Positions 56,867 to 64,000 of a stretch of 64,000 bases of DNA are shown here, piece after piece (position 1 is the stretch's first letter; every line of letters starts with the position of its first letter). The notes beneath the pieces are model-generated. The model did no database searches and was not told the DNA's origin. It saw only the letters and a program-made list of their open reading frames with translations. Origin of the DNA: Gemmatimonadaceae bacterium (lineage in GTDB: Bacteria > Gemmatimonadota > Gemmatimonadetes > Gemmatimonadales > Gemmatimonadaceae); assembly GCA_020851035.1 (NCBI GenBank), contig JADZDM010000002.1:191995-255994 (forward strand). The letters run 5' to 3'. The translations under genes and the position numbers were made by a program.

Positions 56867-59128
56867 GTGACCAGCATCAGCACCGCCGCCCGCCCGGAGA
56901 CCGCCGCGAGCGCCAGCTCCGGCAGCGGCGTGATCGCGCCGCTGCCCCCCGGCGGTCGGGCCTGGATCGGTGTCGGTGTCTACGCGACGCTGCTCATCGT
57001 GTGGACCTGGCTCAATGGCGGCGGCAGGACGGTGTTCGACTCCGCGGTCGGCACCATGGCGTTCCTGCCGCTCAACGTCGCGGCCGCGTACTTCCTGTTC
57101 CGGGCCAGCACCAACAGCACGTACGACACCGGGGAACGCCGGGGCTTCCGCCTGCTCGCCGGCATGTACGTGCTCACCGCCGTCGGCAACTTCTGGTGGT
57201 CGGTCGAGGAGGCCCTCTTCGCGCTCGACCCCGCCTACTCGTGGGCGAACCTGTTCTACATCGCGTCCTACATCGCCGGCATGCTCGCCGTGCGCCGGTT
57301 CCCGGCGGACAGCCACGGGGTCGACCAGACGCGCAAGCGGATCCTCGACGTCGCGAGCGTGGTGATCTCGCTCAGCGTGTTGACGTGGACCTTCGTGCTG
57401 GAACCCATCCGCTGGGATGCCACTGATCCGCTCCACCTCGCGGTGCGGCTGTCGTATCCTGCCTCCTGCATCCTGCTGATGGCCTTCATGGCGCGCCTGG
57501 TGCTCCGGCAGGCCACCAACGAGCGCTACAACGACATCTCCGTCATCGCAGTCGCCGTGATGGTGCAGTGCACCCTGGACCTGATCCTGGAGCTCGACTA
57601 CAGCAACCAGGTCACCCAGCTCACGTCGATTGCCGCCGCCATCTGCCCCGGCGTGTACGTGGCGGTCGTCTGGGCCAGCCAGCGGGCCGTGCACCGGACC
57701 GAGCGAGCGGTCGACCGGCGCGATGGGATCAGCCTCATCCCGGTGTCGCTCCTGCCCACGATCAGCAGCGTGTCGGTGTACATCGTGCTGATCTGGGCCG
57801 CACAGTCCGACCGCCGCGAACCGCTCGGCATCCTCGTCGTCGCGGCACTCACGCTCAACCTGCTGTTCCTGCTGCGGCAGACCATCGCCGTGCGCGAGAA
57901 CGCGCTGATGGTGGCCCAGCGGGCGGACGCCGAGAGCCGCGCGCGGTACGAGGAGCGGGCACGCGAGGGGCAGAAGCTGGAGGCGGTGGGGCGCCTGGCT
58001 GGTGGGATCGCCCACGACTTCAACAACCTGCTCACCACCGTGCTCGCGAACAGCGACTTCGCCCTCACCCGGCTCCGGCCCGGTGACGTGGCCCACGACG
58101 AAGTGAGCGACATCCGCAGCGCGGCGGTGCGCGGGTCGGAGCTCATCCGCCAGCTCCTCGCGTTCAGCCGCAAGTCGGTGTCGGCACCGGTGCGCCTGCA
58201 TCCCGACCTGGTGCTGCGCGAGATCGAGCGCCTGCTGCAGCGGCTCGCCGGCGACGACTGCCGGCTCCTGCTGGACCTCCCGCCGCACCTCGGCATGATC
58301 ACCGCCGATCGCGGCCAGCTCGAGCAGGTGATCGCGAACCTCGTCACCAATGCCCGCGACGCGATGCCGGCGGGCGGGCCGATCCTGATCAGCGGCCGCA
58401 ATGTCGCGCTGGAGGAACCCACCGCCAGTTCCCTCGTGCTCCCGCCGGGCGAGTACGTCGCCCTCTCCGTCTCCGACACTGGGGTCGGCATCGCGGCCGA
58501 CGTGCGCGGACACATCTTCGAGCCGTTCTTTTCGACCAAGCCACGCGGCAAGGGGACAGGCCTGGGCCTCGCCAGCAGCTACGGCATCATCCGGCAGGGC
58601 AACGGTGGCATCGAGGTGGAGAGTGAACCCGGGAAAGGGTCGCGCTTCACGCTCTACCTGCCCCGCGTGGCGGGCGAACCCGCCAGCCACCTGCCATCGG
58701 CCGTCACCGTGCCGACCGTCACCGAGTCACAGCCGGCACGCACGGAAACGATCCTCCTCGTGGAGGACGAGACGGCGGTGCGGCAGGTGGCGCGCCGCAT
58801 GCTGCTCGCCGAGGGGTACCATGTGTTCACGGCCGGCGATGCGAACGCGGCACGCGCACAGTTCGCGCTGCACGGCGACGGCATCGACCTGATGGTCACC
58901 GACATCATGATGCCCGGCGAGTCGGGCATCGAGCTCGCGGCGTACATCCGGCAGCGCTGGCCGCAGGTGGCGGTGCTCTTCATCTCCGGCTACTCCGATG
59001 CCGAGCTGCCGGACGGCTCACGTGCCGGCGTGCGCGACAACCTGGTGCAGAAGCCGTTCACGTCGGCCGAGCTGCTGAAGCGCATCGACGGGGCACTCGA
59101 GCGACGCCGCACGGCCGCCGTGCCCTGA
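56867..59128 (+). CDS. membrane hybrid histidine kinase with receiver domain
   Basis: This is a 753-residue sensor. About nine membrane helices span residues 30-340, resembling the MHYT/7TM-like uncharacterised sensor type. HisKA carries GGIAHDFNN with His383. The ATPase part has NLVTNARDAMPAGG, DTGVGI and [15 protein letters not shown]-terminal receiver domain follows with Asp679 in VTDIMMPGESG and the Lys in VQKPFTSAEL. It closely parallels the soluble hybrid kinase at about 30-33.6 kb in its catalytic half. The GTG at 56867 is used; a TTG at 56834 would add 11 residues. It is convergent with the NhaC gene with a 7-base gap. Confidence 0.88.
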   Translation: MTSISTAARPETAASASSGSGVIAPLPPGGRAWIGVGVYATLLIVWTWLNGGGRTVFDSAVGTMAFLPLNVAAAYFLFRASTNSTYDTGERRGFRLLAGMYVLTAVGNFWWSVEEALFALDPAYSWANLFYIASYIAGMLAVRRFPADSHGVDQTRKRILDVASVVISLSVLTWTFVLEPIRWDATDPLHLAVRLSYPASCILLMAFMARLVLRQATNERYNDISVIAVAVMVQCTLDLILELDYSNQVTQLTSIAAAICPGVYVAVVWASQRAVHRTERAVDRRDGISLIPVSLLPTISSVSVYIVLIWAAQSDRREPLGILVVAALTLNLLFLLRQTIAVRENALMVAQRADAESRARYEERAREGQKLEAVGRLAGGIAHDFNNLLTTVLANSDFALTRLRPGDVAHDEVSDIRSAAVRGSELIRQLLAFSRKSVSAPVRLHPDLVLREIERLLQRLAGDDCRLLLDLPPHLGMITADRGQLEQVIANLVTNARDAMPAGGPILISGRNVALEEPTASSLVLPPGEYVALSVSDTGVGIAADVRGHIFEPFFSTKPRGKGTGLGLASSYGIIRQGNGGIEVESEPGKGSRFTLYLPRVAGEPASHLPSAVTVPTVTESQPARTETILLVEDETAVRQVARRMLLAEGYHVFTAGDANAARAQFALHGDGIDLMVTDIMMPGESGIELAAYIRQRWPQVAVLFISGYSDAELPDGSRAGVRDNLVQKPFTSAELLKRIDGALERRRTAAVP

Positions 59129-59135
59129 GCCAGCG

Positions 59136-60548
59136 TCAGCGCGCGACCGACTCCAGCCGGCGACCGTAGCCGGTGACGATGGCCAGCAGCACCGCGCCCA
59201 CCAGGGCCCACGAATAGGTGTTGTGCGACCCGATCACCAGCGGTGACTGCGGTGGCATCCCATAGCGCTCCGCCCCACCGCTGGCACTGGCCGCCAGGAT
59301 CGTGGGCAGGAACCACGGCAGCAGGAACGGCCAGGTGCAGGCGGTCATGTCGAGCAGGTTCGCGCGACGGTACGCCGAAAGCGCGTGACGCGCACCGGCC
59401 ATCCGTGCGAACGGCCCGACGGCGAGGATCGCGACGACGCTGTGCGTGGTGAGGATGACGGCGGCGCTCACCACGCCGGTGATCCACCACTCGGCCGCGC
59501 GTGCCGTCCCCGCCCTGCCCTCCGCCGCTCGCACCAGACGCGCGAGCGCATCGGTGGCCTGCAGCGTGCCCACCAGTGCCACCAGCAGCAGCGTGAAGAC
59601 ACTCACACCCACCGCGCGCTGCATCCCGTCCACCACCAGTCCCGTGGCGCCGAACGTGCCGGGCGCCACGTGCAGCAGGTCCGCCGGCGCGATCAGCCCC
59701 GCGGCCACGCCGGTGACCGCCGCGAGCGCGCAGCCGGTCAGGAGTGCCTCGATCAGGTGCCGTGACCGCAGCAGCATCGCGATCACCACCACCGGCGCCA
59801 GCAGCATCAAGAGCGACACCGGGCGGACACTCGCCACCTGCGCGGCCGCGCCGGACAGCGCCACGCTCCCGGCATCGCGGGTTCCGAGCGCCGCGGAGAC
59901 GAGCAGCGCGATCGCACCGGCGGGCAGGACGTACTGCAGCCGGCTGCGCACCGTGCCGCCGATGTCGGCACCCTGCGACCCACTCGAGGCGATGGTGGTG
60001 TCGGAGACCGGCGAGATCGAGTCGCCGAACGTCGCCCCGCCGAGGATCGCGCCCATCAGCACCGCCGGAACGGCGCCCGCCGGTCCGCCCGCCGGATACA
60101 GCAGCGGGCCGGCCACCAGGATCGTCCCGAAGCTGGTCCCGGTGGCGGTCGAGACCAGGGCACACACCAGGAAGGCGGCCGCCACATAGGCGCCGCCGGT
60201 CAGGTGTGCACTGCGCGCCAGCCATGCCAGCGCACTCACCAGGCCAGACGCGGACAGCAGCGTGCCCAGCACGCCGGCGAAGAGCCACGCGCAAAGCATC
60301 ACCATCACCACCCGCTGCGCCATGCCGTCCAGCATCGCATCGCTGTAGCGCGTCCGGTCCTTCGCCAGCAGCAGTCCCACCATGAGCGCCGCCAGCAGCA
60401 CGGGCCAGAACCCCTTCTCGTCCGGCGCGCCGGACAGCGCCAGCGCGCCCACGCCAGCAAGGAACACCGCAAAGGGTGCGAGCGCCCCCGCCAGTCCACC
60501 GTGGAAGGTCAACAGTGCGGCGCGAGGCGGGTCGGTGGGCTGTGTCAT
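59136..60548 (-). CDS. NhaC-family Na+/H+ antiporter
   Basis: This is a 470-residue inner-membrane protein with about 12 helices. The NhaC pattern is visible in FLVCALVSTATGTSFGTILVAGP, MGAILGGATFGDSISPVSDTTIASSGSQ (the conserved acidic and Asp-containing region for cation binding) and TACTWPFLLPWFLPT. This family exchanges Na+ for H+, sometimes together with malate/lactate or other substrates. The start at 60548 fits the first helix. It is divergent from the TIGR04076 gene across a 38-base gap. Confidence 0.9.
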   Translation of the reverse strand: MTQPTDPPRAALLTFHGGLAGALAPFAVFLAGVGALALSGAPDEKGFWPVLLAALMVGLLLAKDRTRYSDAMLDGMAQRVVMVMLCAWLFAGVLGTLLSASGLVSALAWLARSAHLTGGAYVAAAFLVCALVSTATGTSFGTILVAGPLLYPAGGPAGAVPAVLMGAILGGATFGDSISPVSDTTIASSGSQGADIGGTVRSRLQYVLPAGAIALLVSAALGTRDAGSVALSGAAAQVASVRPVSLLMLLAPVVVIAMLLRSRHLIEALLTGCALAAVTGVAAGLIAPADLLHVAPGTFGATGLVVDGMQRAVGVSVFTLLLVALVGTLQATDALARLVRAAEGRAGTARAAEWWITGVVSAAVILTTHSVVAILAVGPFARMAGARHALSAYRRANLLDMTACTWPFLLPWFLPTILAASASGGAERYGMPPQSPLVIGSHNTYSWALVGAVLLAIVTGYGRRLESVAR

Positions 60549-60586
60549 GTGGACGCGGAAACTCGCGGCGCGCTATCGTTCGCGCC

Positions 60587-60970
60587 ATGCCGCCAGCCCC
60601 CGACTCCGCCGCCGACGCACCGCGCGATGCGTTCACCCTCTTCGACCTGCGCGTCGAGGTCGTCGCCGGCGACCGGCCGATGGTCTGCGATCACCCCGCC
60701 GGCGCGTGGTTCGCGGTGATCGGCGAGATGCTGCACTTCCCCGACGGCCAGGGCTTTCCGCTCTACCCGCTGGCCGCGCTGCTGCCCCTGCTGCCGGCAA
60801 AGCAGCGGCCCACCCACCCGCACGACTGGATGACGACCGACGCCGAGATCGCCTGTCCGGATCCCCACTGCGGCGGGCGGTTCCGCATCTCACGCACCGG
60901 GACCACCACCTTCCGCCACGGCGAGGTGACGAGGGTGCCGCTGCCGACGGAGCAGGACGGCACCGCGTGA
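60587..60970 (+). CDS. TIGR04076 family protein
   Basis: This 127-residue cytosolic protein matches TIGR04076 along its length: DLRVEVVAGDRPMVCDHPAG, then GEMLHFPDGQGFPLYPLAALL, PAKQRPTHPHDWMTTDAEI, and CPDPHCGGRFRISRTG. The two Cys in CPDPHC and the earlier Cys in MVC may hold a metal or redox centre. No function has been established for the family. Its stop overlaps the GTG start of an aldo/keto reductase gene by 4 bases (GTGA), so the products are probably made together. This gene pairing is a repeated finding for the family. Confidence 0.88.
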   Translation: MPPAPDSAADAPRDAFTLFDLRVEVVAGDRPMVCDHPAGAWFAVIGEMLHFPDGQGFPLYPLAALLPLLPAKQRPTHPHDWMTTDAEIACPDPHCGGRFRISRTGTTTFRHGEVTRVPLPTEQDGTA

Positions 60971-62016
60971 GCGCGCCGGTCGGAGTGCGCCTCGCACCGG
61001 ACTACGCCATCCCGCGCCTGGTCAAGGGTGGCTGGCAGCTGGCCGGTGGGCACGGCACCATCGACGCGACCGCTGCCCTCGCCGACATGACGGCGTTCGC
61101 GGACGCCGGCATCACCGCCTTCGACTGCGCCGACATCTACACCGGCGTCGAGGAGCTGATCGGCCGGTTCCTCCGTCACTGGCGCAACATCCGCGGCAGC
61201 GACGCCCCACCGATTCGCGTGCACACGAAGTGCGTGCCGGACCTCGACCTGCTGCCGCGGCTCACCCGCGCCGACATCGCGCGCATCGTCGACCGGTCGC
61301 TCCAGCGGCTCGGGCAGGACCGGCTGGACCTGGTCCAGTTCCACTGGTGGGACTACGACGCACCCGGCGTGGTGGACGCGGCGCTCCACCTCCGCGACCT
61401 GCAGCGCTCGGGCAAGATCCATCACCTCGGCGCCACCAACTTCGACACGCCACACCTCACGGCGCTGCTCGACGCGGGGGTGCCGATCGTGTCGCACCAG
61501 GTGCAGGTGTCACTGCTCGACGGGCGTGCGCTGCGCGCGATGGGCGCGCTGGCACGCGAGCGGGGGGTGGGGTTGCTGGCCTACGGAGCGCTGGCTGGCG
61601 GATTCCTGCACGAGCGATGGCTGGGTGCCGCCGATCCACCGGCGCCGCTGGAGAACCGCTCGCTGGTGAAGTACCGCCTGATCATCGAGGAGTCAGGCGG
61701 GTGGGACCGGTTCCAGTCGCTGCTGCGCACGCTCCACGCCATCGCTCGGGCGCACGACACGACCATCGGCGCGGTCGCGCTGCAGCAGGTGCTGCGACAG
61801 GCGCCGGTTGCGGCTGCCATCGTGGGGGCACGTTCGACGGCGCACCTCGGCCCCACCCTGCGGGCACTCACCCTCGAGCTCTCCGCGGAGGAGCAGGCGC
61901 AGGTGGACGCGCTGGTGGCCGCCGCACCCGGCCCCGCCGGCGACGTCTACACGCTGGAGCGCGAGAAGGGCGGCCGGCACGCCGCCATCATGCGCTACAA
62001 CCTCAACACCACCTGA
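60967..62016 (+). CDS. aldo/keto reductase
   Basis: This is a 349-residue TIM-barrel NAD(P)H-dependent oxidoreductase. Features are LVKGGWQLAGGHG at the start, FDCADIYTGVEELIGRFL with the catalytic Asp and Tyr, VHTKCVP with the Lys, DLVQFHWWD with the His, and SLQRLGQDRLDL. The C-terminal IVGARSTAHLG is the cofactor phosphate site. The GTG start overlaps the upstream TIGR04076 stop. Members of this subgroup, with HWWD, are often annotated as aldo/keto reductases for dehydration or dihydroxy substrates; the true substrate is unknown. It is convergent with the M24 gene with a 6-base gap. Confidence 0.9.
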   Translation: MSAPVGVRLAPDYAIPRLVKGGWQLAGGHGTIDATAALADMTAFADAGITAFDCADIYTGVEELIGRFLRHWRNIRGSDAPPIRVHTKCVPDLDLLPRLTRADIARIVDRSLQRLGQDRLDLVQFHWWDYDAPGVVDAALHLRDLQRSGKIHHLGATNFDTPHLTALLDAGVPIVSHQVQVSLLDGRALRAMGALARERGVGLLAYGALAGGFLHERWLGAADPPAPLENRSLVKYRLIIEESGGWDRFQSLLRTLHAIARAHDTTIGAVALQQVLRQAPVAAAIVGARSTAHLGPTLRALTLELSAEEQAQVDALVAAAPGPAGDVYTLEREKGGRHAAIMRYNLNTT

Positions 62017-62022
62017 CGCCGG

Positions 62023-63462
62023 TCACGGCACCAGCGCGCGGGTGGTGGATGGAATGAGGTAGAACGCCTCCTGCCGCGGACGGAAGAAGCGGAACCCCTC
62101 CGGGGTGAGGTAGGCGTCGTCCTCCATCATCACGAACACCTTCTTCCCGCCCCACTCGGGCACCGCCGTGGCGGTGTTGAGCTCGATGGAGATGTAGGAG
62201 CCGAGGCGCAGGCGGCTGTTCAGGGCGGTGGTGTCGCTGCGGTTCGCGGCGCGGAAATCGATCCCCGCCCCGAGCCCATGCCCCTGCGTGCCGATGGGAT
62301 GCGAGTAGACCATCGCCTCGATGCCCCGTTCCTTCATCTCGGCCATCGTGCCACGGAACACGGCGCCGCCCGTGAGTCCCGGGCGCGCCTGGCGCAGCAT
62401 CAGGGCGTCCTGCAGGGTGTTGGTGTTCGCCAGCGCGCGCTGCAGGCCGGCCGGCGCGTCGGACTCGCCGGGCTTCAGCACGTAGGCCATCTTCTGCCAG
62501 TCGGTGTCGAAGCCCATGTAGCTGATGCCGAAGTCGATGTGCACCAGGTCACCCGGTTCGATGACGGTGCCTTCGGGGGCCACGGCCAGGAATCCGCGCG
62601 ACGTCGCGATGTCACCGCCCGCGCGCTGCACGCGCAGGTCGGGCTGGAACCAGGTGCGCACCCCCGCCGTCCAGAGGGCGTCGTAGAGGTGCCGGCGCAC
62701 GTCGCCGACGGTCGTCACGCCCGGCACGATCACCGCCGGGGACAAAGCGTGGCGCACGATCGCCTCGGTCACGGCCACCGCCGTCCGGTAGTGCTCCATC
62801 TCGTCGGGCAGCCGCGTGTCCAGGTACTCCTCGATCAGGTCCGAGGCGCTGGTGAACCGGGCCGCGCCCTCCGGCCCGACGGCGTCGGCGATGAACTGGT
62901 ACGCATCCCAGCCCAGCGATCGCGTCTGGCCGCGGCGGCCCATGATGCCGAGCCCGATCGTCTTCGGCTTCCACGTCTCGTGCAGCGCCCGCAGGGTGGG
63001 TCCGGCGGGTCGCGGCTCCGCGGTCGGCGCGTCGAAGAAGCGCGCCAGGTTCTCCTCGGTGTAGCCGGTGATGGCGTACTTCTTCAGCCCCTGGTCGCCG
63101 CCATCGATGAACACGAAGATGTCGCGGTTGCCCGTGTAGGGACGCGGCGGTGCGACGTACTGCGCGAGAGGGTCGTCGTGGAACTCCTCGTTCACGACGA
63201 TCCACATGCCGATGCCGTGCCGGCGCATCATCGGCAGGAGCAGCGCATGCCGCTGCACCAGCCACCGCTCACGCACCGCGATCTGCTGCGACCATGGCAG
63301 GAGCGTGGGCATCGCAGCGGCGACGGCCGGGCGCATCGCGACGGGCGCCGGTGCCGGCGCGCTGCCCCCCCCACTCGTCGCGTGGCAGCCGGCGGCGGTC
63401 ACCAGCAGCGGCGTGAGCAGGGTCAGCAGCGGCGCCAGGCGGCGGGGAGACGGGCAGGTCAT
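62023..63462 (-). CDS. M24 family lipoprotein metallopeptidase (Xaa-Pro aminopeptidase-like)
   Basis: This 479-residue protein has a lipoprotein signal ([14 protein letters not shown]) with Cys at about 26, so it is anchored in the envelope. The pita-bread M24 fold follows a creatinase-like N-domain. Metal ligands can be placed: Asp in [18 protein letters not shown] (two Asp), His in [12 protein letters not shown], and Glu in [10 protein letters not shown], with a last Glu in [10 protein letters not shown]. Those are the five ligands of the family, so it is likely active. It should remove an N-terminal residue before proline. It complements the S9 and M20 peptidases in the window. Confidence 0.9.
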   Translation of the reverse strand: MTCPSPRRLAPLLTLLTPLLVTAAGCHATSGGGSAPAPAPVAMRPAVAAAMPTLLPWSQQIAVRERWLVQRHALLLPMMRRHGIGMWIVVNEEFHDDPLAQYVAPPRPYTGNRDIFVFIDGGDQGLKKYAITGYTEENLARFFDAPTAEPRPAGPTLRALHETWKPKTIGLGIMGRRGQTRSLGWDAYQFIADAVGPEGAARFTSASDLIEEYLDTRLPDEMEHYRTAVAVTEAIVRHALSPAVIVPGVTTVGDVRRHLYDALWTAGVRTWFQPDLRVQRAGGDIATSRGFLAVAPEGTVIEPGDLVHIDFGISYMGFDTDWQKMAYVLKPGESDAPAGLQRALANTNTLQDALMLRQARPGLTGGAVFRGTMAEMKERGIEAMVYSHPIGTQGHGLGAGIDFRAANRSDTTALNSRLRLGSYISIELNTATAVPEWGGKKVFVMMEDDAYLTPEGFRFFRPRQEAFYLIPSTTRALVP

Positions 63463-63722
63463 GGCGGGGCGTCCGGTTGGGGTGACGGTCGCCCCAAGCT
63501 ATCCGCAGCACGGGCAGCCGGCGCGCACGTGCCCCGGAACGGCTCCGGCCGGCCGGCCACTCCGACAGCCCCTCCGCCGCCGTGGCACGTGGGCCCTGCC
63601 ACGCCGGCCGGCACGGGCTGGAATGCGGGTTGCCCTCCTGCATCTCGTGCGGCCCGCACAGCGCCGCGCCACACCACGAGGTGTGACCCACACACTCACA
63701 TCTGCTTTCGGGAGGCCTCCCC

Positions 63723-64000
63723 ATGTTCGCTGGAAACCTGAACACCGTGCTGGATCGCCTGATGACTGCGAGCCAGGTGCTGGATGACGTCGCCGCGCGC
63801 GCGCCGATCACGCCGGCCGATGGCCGCACGCGCACGCAGCTCTGGATGCCGCCGGTGGACATCTACGAGACCGACGGCGCCTTCATCCTCGAGACCGACC
63901 TGCCCGGCGTGCTGCAGGAGCAGGTGGACATCCAGTTCGACCGCAACACCCTCACCATCAGCGGCACCCGCGCGGCCACGCTGCCCAGCCGCGAGAAGAA
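63723..64000 (+). CDS. Hsp20/alpha-crystallin family small heat-shock protein (3' end cut by window)
   Basis: The frame from ATG 63723 runs off the right edge, giving 92 residues. It starts MFAGNLNTVLDRLM and the alpha-crystallin domain begins at about 43 with WMPPVDIYETDGAFILETDL and PGVLQEQVDIQFDRNTLTISG, which are typical. GGGAGG lies about 8 bases upstream. Hsp20 proteins hold unfolded proteins as oligomers. The 260-base upstream region (63463-63722) shows no clear sigma-32 or CIRCE element. Confidence 0.9.
   Translation, partial: MFAGNLNTVLDRLMTASQVLDDVAARAPITPADGRTRTQLWMPPVDIYETDGAFILETDLPGVLQEQVDIQFDRNTLTISGTRAATLPSREK

Noticed and set aside
63580-63660. TGGCACG-like sequences upstream of hsp20 as a sigma-54 promoter.
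   Set aside because: The spacing between the GG and GC elements is two or more bases off in each case.

Overview
The window is about 70% G+C and carries densely packed genes on both strands. No insertion sequence, phage gene, CRISPR array or rRNA is visible. The gene mix points to a heterotrophic Gemmatimonadota bacterium: a Ser/Thr kinase fused to TolB-like and TPR regions, several secreted S9, M20, M24 and DUF885 peptidases, a DUF5916 outer-membrane protein, large hybrid histidine kinases, LVIVD and YVTN propeller proteins, DUF1684 and DUF6526. That placement is an inference from gene content; no rRNA gene is present to test it.

Layout. 1-2.3 kb: a cut-off hydrolase and an SDR oxidoreductase, divergent from a TetR regulator with a doubled palindromic operator between them, then tRNA-Pro(GGG). 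2.4-6.7 kb: two PepSY paralogues, a P1B-type metal ATPase and a persulfide-dioxygenase/rhodanese fusion. 6.8-16.7 kb: a Ser/Thr kinase, a GH18-deacetylase-GT2 envelope polysaccharide protein, and two propeller proteins. 16.8-20.8 kb: a NarL-type two-component pair and a DUF1684 lipoprotein.

21.1-28.5 kb is the standout. It holds a mesaconyl-C4-CoA hydratase, three class III CoA-transferases, a malyl/methylmalyl/citramalyl-CoA lyase and a mesaconyl-C1-CoA hydratase. Together these match the complete glyoxylate-assimilation half of the 3-hydroxypropionate bi-cycle known from Chloroflexus, followed by one overlapping unknown gene. The set would convert glyoxylate plus propionyl-CoA to acetyl-CoA and pyruvate, and would split malate (as malyl-CoA) to acetyl-CoA and glyoxylate.

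28.5-45.8 kb: an EamA transporter, a GNAT acetyltransferase, a PAS/GAF hybrid kinase, a RidA-like lipoprotein, YaeQ, LpxR, dienelactone hydrolase, an ABC-F ATPase, DoxX, DUF885 and DUF5916. 45.9-52.9 kb: an S9 peptidase, an FAD oxidoreductase, an M20 peptidase and an acyl-CoA ligase. 52.9-56.6 kb: a probable sugar-salvage operon (nucleotidyltransferase, galactokinase-like kinase, GH109-like protein). 56.8-64 kb: a second hybrid kinase, an NhaC antiporter, a TIGR04076/aldo-keto reductase pair, an M24 lipoprotein peptidase and the start of an Hsp20 gene.
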